DNA of 64,000 bases from Anaerolineales bacterium (GCA_016934715.1 JAFGSI010000026.1:1-64000); one strand, 5' to 3'. Positions 8,014 through 16,671 are shown, numbered from the stretch's first letter. Translations and numbers: made by a program. The notes: generated from the sequence alone by a model not told the origin.

Positions 8014-8052
8014 AAGCGGGCTCCCCCGTCCGGGGTGCCCGCTTATATTTTT
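8014..8052 (+). terminator. Hairpin with T-tract in the gdhA leader (terminator or attenuator)
   Basis: Arms AAGCGGGC (8014-8021) and GCCCGCTT (8037-8044), with additional CCCCC/CGGGG pairing inside, followed by ATATTTTT. It lies 28 nt before the gdhA ATG. It may end gatB transcripts, or act as an attenuator if the gdhA promoter is upstream. Confidence 0.6.
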
Positions 8053-8079
8053 CCAAATGCTACCTAAACAGGAGAAAAA

Positions 8080-9366
8080 ATGTCCGGACAGATCAATGAA
8101 TTCGAAATGGCCCAAAAACAATTCGATGGGGTCGCCAAGCTGCTTAACCTCGACCCGCAGATTTCCGAAGTGCTGCGCTGGCCAATGCGCGAGTTCAGCT
8201 TCCGCATCCCGGTGCGCATGGATGACGGCACGATCCGCAGCTTCCAGGGCTTTCGCGTCCAACACAACGACGCCCGCGGTCCGCACAAAGGCGGCATCCG
8301 CTTCCACCCGGCCGAGACCTTCGACATGGTGCGCGCCCTGGCGACCTGGATGACCTGGAAATGCGCTGTGGCCGACATTCCTCTGGGCGGTGGTAAAGGC
8401 GGCGTGATCGTCAACCCGGCGACCCTCTCGGTCGCTGAGAAGGAGCGCCTGTGCCGCGGCTGGGTTCAACAGATGTGGCGCAACATCGGCCCACGCCAGG
8501 ACGTGCCCGCACCGGACGTCGGCACCACCCCCCAGATGATGGGCTGGATGATGGACGAGTATTCCAAGCTGGCCGGCCAATATACCCCCGGGGTGTTCAC
8601 CGGCAAACCGGTGAGCAGCGGCGGCTCGCTCGGCCGCACTGAGGCAACGGGCTCCGGCGTCATCTACACCGTGCGCGAGGCGATGAAGCACCTTAATCTG
8701 GATCCCAAGAACTGTATTGCCGCCATGCAGGGCTTCGGCAACGTGACCCAGTACGCCGCCATCGGCTTCGTGGATATGCTCGGCGGCAAGGTCGCCTGCG
8801 TCTCCTGCTGGGACCACAAGGACAAGGTCGCTTACACCTACAGCAAGAAAGACGGGATCGACCCGCACTTCCTGCTCGACATCACCGACGAATACGGCAC
8901 GATCGACAAGACCAAAGCCCAAGATGCCGGCTACGTGGCCGAGGATGGCGAAGCCTGGATCACAAAGGAAGCCGATGTGCTGATGCCCGGCGCACTGAGC
9001 GGCCAGGTCAACGCCGACAACGTCACCAAGATGTCCAAGCGGGTCAAGATCGTGGCCGAAGGTGCCAATGGCCCCTGCACTCCTGAAGCCGACGAGTACT
9101 ATAAGAAGAACGATATCTTCAACATCCCTGACTTCCTGTGCAACGCCGGCGGTGTGACCTGCTCGTACTTCGAACAGGTCCAGAACGATATGAACTTCTA
9201 CTGGTCGAAGGAAGAAGTCCTGCAGAAGCTCGACAGCAAGATGACGCAGGCCTTCCACGGGGTTCTTGAAATGGCCAAGGCCCAGAAAGCCTACATGCGC
9301 GACGCGGCCTACATGGTCGCCATTGACCGGGTAGTCAAAGCCATGGAACTGCGTGGCTGGGTCTAA
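8080..9366 (+). CDS. gdhA: Glutamate dehydrogenase (Glu/Leu/Phe/Val dehydrogenase family)
   Basis: A 428-residue enzyme that interconverts glutamate and 2-oxoglutarate plus ammonia. The substrate-binding domain has GPHKGGIRFHP and ADIPLGGGKGGV, including the lysines that hold the substrate. The dinucleotide-binding half has AAMQGFGNVTQYAA and a late IVAEGANGPCTPEA signature. Length is typical for hexameric NAD(P)-linked GDH. An AGGAG sequence precedes the ATG at 8080. The gene is monocistronic: a hairpin lies in its leader and a strong terminator follows at 9396. The coenzyme cannot be settled by eye. Confidence 0.95.
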   Translation: MSGQINEFEMAQKQFDGVAKLLNLDPQISEVLRWPMREFSFRIPVRMDDGTIRSFQGFRVQHNDARGPHKGGIRFHPAETFDMVRALATWMTWKCAVADIPLGGGKGGVIVNPATLSVAEKERLCRGWVQQMWRNIGPRQDVPAPDVGTTPQMMGWMMDEYSKLAGQYTPGVFTGKPVSSGGSLGRTEATGSGVIYTVREAMKHLNLDPKNCIAAMQGFGNVTQYAAIGFVDMLGGKVACVSCWDHKDKVAYTYSKKDGIDPHFLLDITDEYGTIDKTKAQDAGYVAEDGEAWITKEADVLMPGALSGQVNADNVTKMSKRVKIVAEGANGPCTPEADEYYKKNDIFNIPDFLCNAGGVTCSYFEQVQNDMNFYWSKEEVLQKLDSKMTQAFHGVLEMAKAQKAYMRDAAYMVAIDRVVKAMELRGWV

Positions 9367-9395
9367 GCAACCAGCAGCCTGGTTTCTTGAATTGC

Positions 9396-9426
9396 GCCGG
9401 GGCGGTGTCTACCGCCCCGGCATTTT
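9396..9426. terminator. Terminator between gdhA and the GNAT gene
   Basis: Perfect 11-bp arms GCCGGGGCGGT (9396-9406) and ACCGCCCCGGC (9411-9421) with a GTCT loop, then ATTTT. The stop codon of the convergent GNAT gene overlaps its 3' edge. Confidence 0.8.
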
Positions 9427-10576
9427 ATCCTCCCCGGGCATTCTCCCGGATCTTTTCCAAGAAAGCCGGCCACGCGCACAGGTCACGCAACGGTACGAAC
9501 TCCTGGCAGTCCTCGAACAGCGCCAGGTTGCGTGACCCGCGCCCGGCCAGCGCCTGCAGGTGCGACAGGGCCACCGCATGCTCGCCCAGGATCGCCCGGG
9601 CCCGGGCCGCATCAAAGAGGACGTAAGGCGGAAAATCCTGACCGGAGGCGATGATCCCGTCGAGCAGAGCCAGTGCCTGGCGATGGCGACCAGCCTGCAA
9701 GTGAGCATAGGCCAGCATGGACTGCGCCTCCAGCAGGTCGAAGGCCAGCACGTACATGTTGTAATCCTCGACTCGCTCCAGGCCGAGTCGTTCGGCGGTG
9801 CGAATCGAGCCCGGGTTGTCGTCCATGCAAGTCCAGCTGACCTGCCGCAGCCCGCAGGCCAGGCCATGCTCGATGGCTGCCGCACTGGTGGCACAGGCCA
9901 AGCCGCGCCGGCGATATCCATCCTGGGTGAATACGCCCAGATCGCCCATCCCGCCGGCGATAAAGTCGACCGTGGCCCAGGCGGCCACCTGAGCGACGCG
10001 CGGGGACAGATCGATCGCGACGAAACCATAATCTGCGAAGCGCGGGCCGGCCAGGCGTTCCCACTTCGCTAGCGTCTGGCGGACATCGTCAGGGGCGCTC
10101 AAGCCTGGACTCTGCAGCAGGGACGCGGTGAGCGGTTCGACGACGAACCCGTCCGGAAGAACATGGCGCCAGTCCAGAGCCAGGGTCCGGGCGATGTAAT
10201 GACGGCGCGGGGCCGGGACAGGCGGGCTGGGGGCAAAGATCGCCCTCAGGGCCGGCTCCCAGTCCGGCGTGGCACAAGTGCAGAAGACCAGCGGTGAGTC
10301 GGGATGAATGATCTCGCGTTCGAACAGGGCCTTGTTCAGGTCGCGGTGGAAGGCCGCGCTGGTCGGTTCGCCGGCCAGGAAACCCCACTGAGGCTCCTGC
10401 TCATTGCCCAAGCTGGTCTGCAGGTAAGCCGCCGCCGGGCGGGCCGGGTCGTCTGCATAAACCTGCCCCGGATAGACGCCCTCCAGCACGGCCAGGCACA
10501 TCGGCTGGGTCTCAGCCAACCCGGCGAACAAGGGGCGTGTGTTGGGAAATCCTTTTTTATCCAGACGGTGGAGCAT
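9425..10576 (-). CDS. GNAT-family N-acetyltransferase
   Basis: A protein of about 383 residues. The GNAT fold sits in the middle: LGVFTQDGYRRRGLACATSAAAIEHGL carries the Q/R-x-x-G-x-G/A acetyl-CoA-binding pattern (YRRRGLA), and SWTCMDDNPGSIRTAERLGLE is the usual beta5-alpha4 end. The first 170 residues are a family-specific N-terminal domain. The last 90 look helical and TPR-like (AYAHLQAGRHRQALALLDGII). The start used is the ATG at 10576; an ATG at 10651 would add 25 residues with a false lipobox-like SGC. It lies 81 nt after the ArsR-type regulators on the same strand and may be cotranscribed with them. Substrate unknown. Confidence 0.75.
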   Translation of the reverse strand: MLHRLDKKGFPNTRPLFAGLAETQPMCLAVLEGVYPGQVYADDPARPAAAYLQTSLGNEQEPQWGFLAGEPTSAAFHRDLNKALFEREIIHPDSPLVFCTCATPDWEPALRAIFAPSPPVPAPRRHYIARTLALDWRHVLPDGFVVEPLTASLLQSPGLSAPDDVRQTLAKWERLAGPRFADYGFVAIDLSPRVAQVAAWATVDFIAGGMGDLGVFTQDGYRRRGLACATSAAAIEHGLACGLRQVSWTCMDDNPGSIRTAERLGLERVEDYNMYVLAFDLLEAQSMLAYAHLQAGRHRQALALLDGIIASGQDFPPYVLFDAARARAILGEHAVALSHLQALAGRGSRNLALFEDCQEFVPLRDLCAWPAFLEKIRENARGG

Positions 10577-10657
10577 CTCTTGTATCCTTATCAGAAAACC
10601 GGGCTGGTCGAAAGGCGGCGGGGAAAACGAGGCACAACCCGAAACCAGCACAATCGA

Positions 10658-11230
10658 TCATTCGTTTGTCGCGCCAACCCCGGCCCGCCAGTAATCACCC
10701 CCGCCGCCCTGGCGCTCGAGCAGGCCGCAACCGACCAGTTCCCGCCGCAGGGTGGCCGTGTCCTCGTGATAGCGAGCCAGGAGTTCGTTGGTTTCCTTCT
10801 CGCTGTAGTGCCGGCCCGGCGCGAAGGCCCGGGAGACGTGCCGCAGGATCGCCTCCAGCTTCTTGCGCTGGGCCGGGATGGTCTTCAGCCTGCCGTCCGG
10901 AGAGGTGTAGTCAGCGATGACCTTGCGGTCATAGGCATTCGCGTCCACCCCGGCGGCGGCGGAGGCCAGATCCTGGCTTGGAAAGAGCAGGCGTACCCGC
11001 TCGAGGGCGGCCGTCTCCAGCTGATAGATGCTGTAGTAGCCCTCGGCACGCGCCGCCACCAGGCCAGCCTCGGCCAGCCTGGTGAGGTGGTGCGAGACGG
11101 TCGACGGCTTGAGGTCGAGCAGGGCGGCCAGTTCCTCCCCGCTGTAGGGCTGCCGGGCCAACAGGCCCAGGATCTTCAACCGGCTGGAATCGGCCAGGGC
11201 CTTGAAAAAGACGACCAGTTCCTCGCTCAT
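10658..11230 (-). CDS. ArsR-type winged-helix regulator with DUF2087 domain (copy 2)
   Basis: 190 residues. Positions 1-75 are an ArsR-like helix-turn-helix (LADSSRLKILGLLARQPYSGEELAALLDLKPSTVSHHLTRL in segments), with no obvious metal-binding cysteines. The C-terminal 70 residues are a DUF2087 domain, seen as HYSEKETNELLARYHED followed by LRRELVGCGLLER and a final YWR. The ATG overlaps the stop of the upstream paralogue by 4 nt, so the two are translationally coupled. The two proteins share the same architecture and spacing, indicating tandem duplication. They may form heterodimers; the ligand is unknown. Confidence 0.85.
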   Translation of the reverse strand: MSEELVVFFKALADSSRLKILGLLARQPYSGEELAALLDLKPSTVSHHLTRLAEAGLVAARAEGYYSIYQLETAALERVRLLFPSQDLASAAAGVDANAYDRKVIADYTSPDGRLKTIPAQRKKLEAILRHVSRAFAPGRHYSEKETNELLARYHEDTATLRRELVGCGLLERQGGGGDYWRAGVGATNE

Positions 11231-11820
11231 ACCGGCTTCTCTTCGGCGGGGCGCCAGTATTTGGATCCATCGCGCTCGCGGGCCAGCAGGCCCGCATCGA
11301 CCAGGTCGCGCCGCAATCCAGAGATGTCGGCGTGGAAGCGTTTGAGGATGACATTGACCTCTCGCTCAGTGTAGGTAGTATCGAAGGTAAAAGCGCCAGC
11401 GACGTGATCCAGGACGATGCGGAACTTGGCCATCTGCGACTTTGCGTTGGGAATCTGGCGGATCGACCCATCCGGGTTCAGGTAGGCGGCTAGAGTCCGA
11501 CGACGCTCCTGCTCCAGATCCGGAGCGGGAGTGAAGACCGGGCGCCGGCCTTCCAGCTCCCGGCGGGCGATCCCCTCCAGGGCCTCCGCATCCAGTTCAT
11601 AGACGTCGTCCTGTTTTTTCTCCGCCGGCCGGACGCGCACGGCGCCGACGTACTCCAGGAAGGCCAGGTGATTGACCGCCGCCCGGTAGGAAAAACCGGC
11701 CGCCTCAGCCACTCGGGCGGCGGTGAGCGGGCCCTGGCTCAGTACGCCGATGATGCGCAGCCGGTCAGGATCTGACATGGCTTTGATGAAGTCAAGCATG
11801 GTGGGGGAATTGGAGTCCAT
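11227..11820 (-). CDS. ArsR-type winged-helix regulator with DUF2087 domain (copy 1)
   Basis: 197 residues, first gene of the pair. The N-terminal winged helix contains MSDPDRLRIIGVLSQGPLTA and NHLAFLEYVGAVRVR. The C-terminal DUF2087 domain has TYTEREVNVILKRFHADISG, then LRRDLVDAGLLARERDG and KYWRP. A perfect palindrome (11843-11858) lies 22 nt upstream, a likely autoregulatory operator. Compared with copy 2, the recognition-helix region differs (FSYRAAVNH against LKPSTVSHH), so the copies may read different DNA sites. Divergent from ilvE, so the operator region could control both. Confidence 0.85.
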   Translation of the reverse strand: MDSNSPTMLDFIKAMSDPDRLRIIGVLSQGPLTAARVAEAAGFSYRAAVNHLAFLEYVGAVRVRPAEKKQDDVYELDAEALEGIARRELEGRRPVFTPAPDLEQERRRTLAAYLNPDGSIRQIPNAKSQMAKFRIVLDHVAGAFTFDTTYTEREVNVILKRFHADISGLRRDLVDAGLLARERDGSKYWRPAEEKPV

Positions 11821-11842
11821 GGTTTTACTCTCGTTGAATTAG

Positions 11843-11858
11843 TTTGATATATATCAAA
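11843..11858. promoter_or_regulatory. Operator-like palindrome upstream of the ArsR/DUF2087 pair
   Basis: TTTGATATATATCAAA, a perfect 16-bp palindrome in an AT-rich island within otherwise GC-rich sequence. It is placed where the minus-strand promoter of the regulator pair should be. Dyads like this are typical ArsR-family sites, so autoregulation is likely. Confidence 0.55.
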
Positions 11859-11942
11859 TTGAATTTTAACAATAAACCCCACCCCTGTCAAGACCTTCCT
11901 TGAATGCTGTGCCAGCCACCGCAGGGGCCGGGAGGATGCGGG

Positions 11943-11948
11943 TATAAT
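11943..11948 (+). promoter_or_regulatory. -10 element of ilvE
   Basis: TATAAT, 54 nt before the ilvE ATG, giving a leader of about 45 nt with a strong GAGGAGGTG ribosome-binding site. No clear -35 hexamer is visible at 17 bp. Confidence 0.5.
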
Positions 11949-12002
11949 ACGCTGTGCAGTGGGGGCTGCGAAGATTCCAACCTGCTCGCGAGGAGGTGCT
12001 TC

Positions 12003-12920
12003 ATGACCCTGCCCAAACATGCTTATTTCCAGGGCAAAATCGTTTCCTATGCTGAGGCCAAGGTCGGCATAGCCACCCATGCCCTGCACTATGGTACGGC
12101 CGTCTTCGGTGGACTGCGCGGCTACTGGAACGACGAGGAGAAGAGACTGTTCGTCTTCCGCCCCCTCGACCATTACCGGCGCTTCTTGCACTCCTCCCGG
12201 ATCATGTGCATGCAGTTCGAGCACACTCCCGAGAGCCTGAGCAAATTGACCTGCGAACTGCTGCGCCAGGACGGCTACCAGGAAGACGTCTACATCCGCC
12301 CCCTGGCCTACAAAGCCGACGAGATCATCGGCGTACGCCTGCACGACCTGACAGACGAGATCACCATCTACGCCATCCCCTTCGGCCAGTATGTCAAGAA
12401 CGACACCAACGCTCACGTGACCGTCTCATCATGGCGGCGCATCGACGACAACATGATCCCAGCACGCGGCAAGATCAGCGGGGCCTACGCCAACTCGGCC
12501 TTGATCAAGACCGACGCCACCCGGGCTGGTTTCGACGAGGCCCTGGTCCTGACCCAGGAAGGACACCTCTCCGAGGGCAGCGCCATGAATATCTTCATGC
12601 TGCGTGATGGCATCCTGGTCACGCCGCCGGCCACCGAGAACATCCTGGAGGGGATAACCCGCCGCAGCACCATGGAACTGGCCCGCCAGGAACTAGGCCT
12701 GACAGTGGTCGAGCGCCCGATCGACCGCACCGAGATCTACATCTGTGACGAGCTGTTCTTCACCGGGACAGCAGCCCAGATCACCGCCATCACCAAGGTT
12801 GACCATCGTCCGATCGGTAAAGGCGAAATGGGGCCGGTGACCGGGCAGTTGCGGGCCATTTTCAATGACGTGGTACGCGGCAGGAACCCCAAATACCTCG
12901 ACTGGCTCCAGACAGTCTAG
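12003..12920 (+). CDS. ilvE: Branched-chain amino acid aminotransferase
   Basis: A 305-residue fold-type IV PLP aminotransferase that makes leucine, isoleucine and valine from their 2-oxo acids with glutamate. ATHALHYGTAVFGGLRGY is the N-terminal signature, Lys157 in ARGKISGAY is the expected PLP lysine, and EGSAMNIFML and ITRRSTMELARQELG follow as in IlvE. The start at 12003 is fixed by the GAGGAGGTG sequence just before it. A perfect-stem terminator follows 16 nt after the stop. The gene stands alone and depends on glutamate, which the nearby gdhA could supply; no shared control is visible. Confidence 0.95.
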   Translation: MTLPKHAYFQGKIVSYAEAKVGIATHALHYGTAVFGGLRGYWNDEEKRLFVFRPLDHYRRFLHSSRIMCMQFEHTPESLSKLTCELLRQDGYQEDVYIRPLAYKADEIIGVRLHDLTDEITIYAIPFGQYVKNDTNAHVTVSSWRRIDDNMIPARGKISGAYANSALIKTDATRAGFDEALVLTQEGHLSEGSAMNIFMLRDGILVTPPATENILEGITRRSTMELARQELGLTVVERPIDRTEIYICDELFFTGTAAQITAITKVDHRPIGKGEMGPVTGQLRAIFNDVVRGRNPKYLDWLQTV

Positions 12921-12936
12921 CCAGCGAAGCGAAGAA

Positions 12937-12981
12937 ACCAGAAAAAGTGCGGCCGGGTCATCCGGCCGCACTTTTTCTGGT
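12937..12981. terminator. Bidirectional terminator between ilvE and the TP-linker gene
   Basis: A perfect 20-bp inverted repeat (12937-12956 with 12962-12981) around a 5-nt loop. Each arm has an A5/T5 block at its base, so it has a T-run on both strands and can stop both convergent transcripts. The left arm contains AAAAAGTGCGGCCGG. Confidence 0.9.
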
Positions 12982-12989
12982 GCTCTAGC

Positions 12990-13745
12990 CTAGCGAGTCT
13001 GGCGGAAACGGACCAGCACCAGGTTCTTGGTGCAGTCACCGAATGTATCGAAGTAAATCTTGTCGGTCAGCGCATGACCGGCCTGGTCCTGGAGTTGAAT
13101 CCAGATGGCATCGTTGGAGGCGATCGGCCGATCACCGAGAACGAACTCGAAGCCCGAAGCACCGTAGTTCGGGGCTGTGCCAGTCAGGCCGATGCGCTCG
13201 ATCGGTTGTCCGCCCAGAGTCCCGCTCAGGTAGATGGTCAGGCCAATGACGGGGTTGTTGTTCTTGTCCACCGCCTGGCCGGCCACACCCATCCAGTTGC
13301 ACCCGGCTTCGGGATGGTAGATGCTGCTATCCATGTAGGTGATGTTGACCACCACCGGCAGCCCGGTGGCCGTCGGCGAGGGAGTCCCGGTCGTGGTTGG
13401 AAAGATATCGGTCACCGAGGCGACATAGTAGGGTGTGTTGGTCGGGACAGACGTCCAGGTGGCGGCAAAAGTGCGGGTCGGGGAGGGCTCGATGGTCGAG
13501 GTGGGAGTCCAGGTAGCATCCAGCTGGATCGCGGTGATCGTCGGCGTTGGAAACTGGGCTAGAGTGGGGAGAGAGGATGGAGGAAAGGGGTTGATGCTTG
13601 CCTGGGGATTGACGAAGATGGTCAGGAAGAAGATGCCCAGACAGCAAATCCCGACCAGCATGACCACGGTCAGGATGTTCCACAACAGGCCGCCGCTCAA
13701 GGGGCTGGGAGTTCTTCTTTCGGATTTCATTCCAAAATTATCCAT
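12990..13745 (-). CDS. Membrane-anchored protein with Thr/Pro linker and C-terminal beta domain
   Basis: 251 residues. A short basic N-terminus is followed by one membrane helix at about 20-45 (LLWNILTVVMLVGICCLGIF). A Thr/Pro/Ser-rich linker spans about 55-125. The extracellular C-terminal domain (about 130-251) includes GCNWMGVAGQAVDKNNNPV and LTIYLSGTLGG, resembling a carboxypeptidase-regulatory-like or Ig-type beta sandwich. Two Cys (CNW and GDCTKN) may form a disulfide. A GGGAG sequence precedes the ATG. It follows the foldase gene by 17 nt on the same strand, so a foldase and one of its possible clients may be coexpressed. Architecture is typical of Anaerolineae surface proteins; function unknown. 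Confidence 0.75.
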   Translation of the reverse strand: MDNFGMKSERRTPSPLSGGLLWNILTVVMLVGICCLGIFFLTIFVNPQASINPFPPSSLPTLAQFPTPTITAIQLDATWTPTSTIEPSPTRTFAATWTSVPTNTPYYVASVTDIFPTTTGTPSPTATGLPVVVNITYMDSSIYHPEAGCNWMGVAGQAVDKNNNPVIGLTIYLSGTLGGQPIERIGLTGTAPNYGASGFEFVLGDRPIASNDAIWIQLQDQAGHALTDKIYFDTFGDCTKNLVLVRFRQTR

Positions 13746-13762
13746 CGCGACTTCTCCCGAGT

Positions 13763-14641
13763 TTATGGAGCCAGGATGATGGTGCTTTGCTGGCGCTGCC
13801 CGACAAGCCAGTCTGCCAAAGCCTGCAACTGCAAGGTCAGCAAAGCATCCGGTGAGAGTGGGTGGGCCGGATCCAGCTCGAGGACCATGATGATGTGATA
13901 ACCGGCCTCGGTCTGGAGGATGTCACTGTACTGACCCGGTTCAAGCGAAAAAGCGACCTCCTCAAAAGCGGCTTCGGGCAGATATCCGCGTGGAAACCAG
14001 CCGAGTTCTCCCTGAGTGAACGGGTCGTAGTAATTCGCCAGGGTGGCAAAGTCTGCACCCGCCTGCAACTGGGCAAGCGCGCTGCGGGCATCCTCAGCAT
14101 TATAGAGCAGAATCTGCCGGACGTGTACCTGTTCGATGGTACTGGGAACCGAGGCGGTGATCTGGTCGCGCATCCAGGCAGCGGAGATCTGGCGAGCCAG
14201 CGCCTGGCGAAAGGAGTCGGCGGTGTAACCGTGAGCCGCCTGCCAGGTAGCCAGCGCTTCCGGGCCCCCGGCCTGGACTGCCAGTGTATCGAGGCGCGCT
14301 TGCAGGGCCGCTTCGTCGAGGGTAAAACCGGCCGCCGCGGCGCCCTGGGCCAGCAGCAGCTCATTAATGAAGTGATCCAGAACCGCCTGGGTAGTCGCAT
14401 CGAGCGTACCCTGCGGATAGGTCGACTGGTAGCGGACCAATTCCGCCTCGAATTCGGTGATCGGGATGCCTTCGCCGTTGACGAGTACCGCCATCGCAAC
14501 CGGGGGGATGATCGCGGTCGGGACCTCGGTCGGGGTGTCGGGTACGGAGACCGGGTCGGTCCCGCCCGTGCCGGTGCAGGCATTCAGGAAGAGGGTCAGG
14601 GCTATCAGCACAAGCAGGAGTTTCAGCGACGAGTTTGTCAT
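13763..14641 (-). CDS. PrsA/SurA-like peptidyl-prolyl isomerase lipoprotein
   Basis: 292 residues. The signal peptide ends in L-N-A-C (Cys22), a lipobox, so the protein is membrane-anchored outside the cell. A Thr/Pro/Val linker is followed by a SurA-type N-terminal helical region (about 50-165: ITEFEAELVRYQ, VLDHFINELLLAQGAAAAGFTLDEAA). A parvulin rotamase domain follows (about 170-265) with VHVRQILLYNAEDA, GELGWFPRGYLPEAAFEEVAF and YHIIMVLEL. The role is folding of secreted proteins. A TATAAT ends 7 nt before the ATG and no SD is visible, so leaderless transcription is likely. The groEL terminator lies just upstream, separating the operons. Confidence 0.9.
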   Translation of the reverse strand: MTNSSLKLLLVLIALTLFLNACTGTGGTDPVSVPDTPTEVPTAIIPPVAMAVLVNGEGIPITEFEAELVRYQSTYPQGTLDATTQAVLDHFINELLLAQGAAAAGFTLDEAALQARLDTLAVQAGGPEALATWQAAHGYTADSFRQALARQISAAWMRDQITASVPSTIEQVHVRQILLYNAEDARSALAQLQAGADFATLANYYDPFTQGELGWFPRGYLPEAAFEEVAFSLEPGQYSDILQTEAGYHIIMVLELDPAHPLSPDALLTLQLQALADWLVGQRQQSTIILAP

Positions 14642-14648
14642 CGGCTAG

Positions 14649-14654
14649 ATTATA
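14649..14654 (-). promoter_or_regulatory. -10 element of the PrsA/SurA-like gene (leaderless arrangement)
   Basis: TATAAT on the minus strand, 7 nt before the ATG at 14641. It abuts the groEL terminator T-run. Transcription would start at the initiation codon. Confidence 0.5.
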
Positions 14655-14657
14655 CCG

Positions 14658-14689
14658 AAAAAACAAGGGCGCAGCACCGCTGCGCCCTT
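14658..14689 (-). terminator. groEL terminator
   Basis: Arms AAGGGCGCAGC (14665-14675) and GCTGCGCCCTT (14679-14689) with a 3-nt loop. Read on the minus strand the stem is followed by GTTTTTT. Confidence 0.85.
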
Positions 14690-14706
14690 ACGAGAAGTTA
14701 CCAGGT

Positions 14707-16347
14707 TTAGTAGTCCATCCCGCCGCCCGGAGGCATGGGAGGGGCTTTTTCTTTTTCAGGGACGTCGGTGATCAGACATTCGGTGGTCAGGATCATCGCC
14801 GCGATGGAGGCCGCGTTCTCGAGGGCCCCGCGCACGACCTTGAGCGGGTCGATGACGCCAGCCTTGACCATATCCCCGTACTCACCGGTGATGACGTTGT
14901 AGCCAATGTGCTTGTTGTTCTGCTCCTTGGCGAGGCGGCGGACGTTCTCGATGATGACCGCGCCATCCTGGCCGGCATTCTCAGCCAGCTTGCGGATGGG
15001 GGCCTCGAGCGCCTTACGAACAATGGAGACGCCAATGCTCTCATCTTCGCCATCCATCTTGACCTTGTCGAGGGAAGCAACAGCGTTGATGAAGACGATC
15101 TCGCCGCCGGGGACGATGCCTTCTTCAATGGCCGCCCGCGTGGCCGACAGGGCATCCTCAACGCGGTGCTTTTTCTCTTTCAATTCAGTCTCGGTAGCAG
15201 CACCAACGCGGATGATCGCAACGCCGCCGGAGAGCTTGGCCAGGCGTTCCTGCAGTTTTTCCTTGTCGTAGTCGCTGGTGCTCTTGTCAATCTCGACCCG
15301 GATCTGCTCGATGCGGCCCTTGATCTGGGCCGTCTCGCCCTTGCCGCCGACGATGGTCGTGTTGTCCTTGTCAGAGACAACCTTCTCGCACTGACCCAGA
15401 TCCTGGACAGTGGCAGTCTCAAGCTTGCGGCCGGTCTCCTCAGAGATGACCTGGGCACCGCTCAGGACGGCGATATCCTGCAACATGGCCTTGCGACGAT
15501 CGCCGAAGCCCGGGGCCTTGACAGCCAGGACATTGAGCATGCCGCGCAGTTTGTTCAGTACCAGGGTGGCCAGCGCTTCACCGTCCACATCCTCGGCAAT
15601 GATCACCAGGTCGCGCTTGCCGATCTGGACCAGTTTCTCCAGCAGCGGGACGATGTCGGCCGCGGCCGAGATCTTCTTGTCATAGATCAGCAGGTAGGGT
15701 TCGGGGATGACCGCTTCCATGTGTTCTGGATCGGTGATGAAGTAAGGCGAGAGGTAACCACGGTCGAACTGCATGCCCTCGACATACTCGGTCTCGAACT
15801 GCAGCGACTTGGACTCCTCGACGGTGATGACACCATCCTTACCAACCTTGTCCATCACGTCGGCGATCAACTGGCCGATCTCGGGATCGGCGGCAGAGTT
15901 GGTGGCAACCGAGGCGATCTCTTCCTTGGTCTCGATCTTCTGAGCCATCTTGCGCAAGGCCTTGACGACCTCATCGGTAGCCTGCTCGATGCCCAACTTG
16001 AGGCGCATCGGGTTGGCGCCAGCGGCCAGGGTCTTGAGTCCTTCGGTCACGATGGCGTGCGCCAGAACAGTCGAGGTGGTCGTACCGTCGCCGGCGATGT
16101 CATTGGTCTTGGTGGCGGCTTCCTTAAGAAGCTGAGCGCCCATATTCTCGAACGGATCTTCCAGTTCGATTTCCTTGGCCACGGTCACACCGTCGTGGGT
16201 GATGGTCGGGGAACCAAACTTGCGATCCAGAGCGACGTTGCGTCCCTTGGGACCCAGGGTGGTGGCGACGGCGCTGGCAACGATATCAATGCCATTCTTC
16301 AAGCGCCGGCGCGCATCTTCCGAAAAAACAAGTTGCTTGGCTGCCAT
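14707..16347 (-). CDS. groEL: Chaperonin GroEL (60 kDa)
   Basis: A 546-residue group I chaperonin subunit forming the ATP-driven folding chamber with GroES. Conserved segments are [41 protein letters not shown] (ATP-binding Asp), the apical YISPYF-like [11 protein letters not shown], and the Gly/Met-rich tail GGGMDY. Length is standard. It lies 24 nt after groES and shares the CIRCE-controlled promoter upstream of it. A terminator follows. Sequence shows no disruption. Confidence 0.99.
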   Translation of the reverse strand: MAAKQLVFSEDARRRLKNGIDIVASAVATTLGPKGRNVALDRKFGSPTITHDGVTVAKEIELEDPFENMGAQLLKEAATKTNDIAGDGTTTSTVLAHAIVTEGLKTLAAGANPMRLKLGIEQATDEVVKALRKMAQKIETKEEIASVATNSAADPEIGQLIADVMDKVGKDGVITVEESKSLQFETEYVEGMQFDRGYLSPYFITDPEHMEAVIPEPYLLIYDKKISAAADIVPLLEKLVQIGKRDLVIIAEDVDGEALATLVLNKLRGMLNVLAVKAPGFGDRRKAMLQDIAVLSGAQVISEETGRKLETATVQDLGQCEKVVSDKDNTTIVGGKGETAQIKGRIEQIRVEIDKSTSDYDKEKLQERLAKLSGGVAIIRVGAATETELKEKKHRVEDALSATRAAIEEGIVPGGEIVFINAVASLDKVKMDGEDESIGVSIVRKALEAPIRKLAENAGQDGAVIIENVRRLAKEQNNKHIGYNVITGEYGDMVKAGVIDPLKVVRGALENAASIAAMILTTECLITDVPEKEKAPPMPPGGGMDY

Positions 16348-16371
16348 AATTTAATGCCTCCAGTTACTGAA

Positions 16372-16671
16372 TTATTTGCTCTCGACAATTGCCAGAATGT
16401 CGTCTTCGCGCAGGATGAGCAACTTCTTGCTATCCAGCTTGATCTCGGTGCCGGAATACTTGGCATACAGGACCTTGTCACCGACCTTGACGTCCATGGC
16501 GATGTACTTGCCATCATCGTCGCGGGCGCCCGGCCCGGCCGCCAGGATCAGACCCTGCTGGGGTTTCTCCTTGGCCGTTTCGGGCAGGACGATCCCGCTG
16601 GCAGTGATTTCATCCTGTTCAACAGGTTCCACCACAACGCGATTGCCGAGGGGTTTGAGATTAAGAGCCAT
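16372..16671 (-). CDS. groES: Co-chaperonin GroES (10 kDa)
   Basis: A 99-residue cap of the GroEL chamber. [18 protein letters not shown] at the start, the mobile-loop region [34 protein letters not shown] and [12 protein letters not shown] at the end are all typical. A GGAGG motif lies 6 nt before the ATG. First gene of the groES-groEL operon, behind a sigma-70-type promoter and a perfect CIRCE element, so heat-shock control by HrcA is expected. Confidence 0.98.
   Translation of the reverse strand: MALNLKPLGNRVVVEPVEQDEITASGIVLPETAKEKPQQGLILAAGPGARDDDGKYIAMDVKVGDKVLYAKYSGTEIKLDSKKLLILREDDILAIVESK

Noticed and set aside
10577-10651. Longer start for the GNAT gene giving a lipoprotein-like SGC near the N-terminus
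   Set aside because: There is no hydrophobic signal helix before the Cys; acetyltransferases of this type are cytoplasmic.
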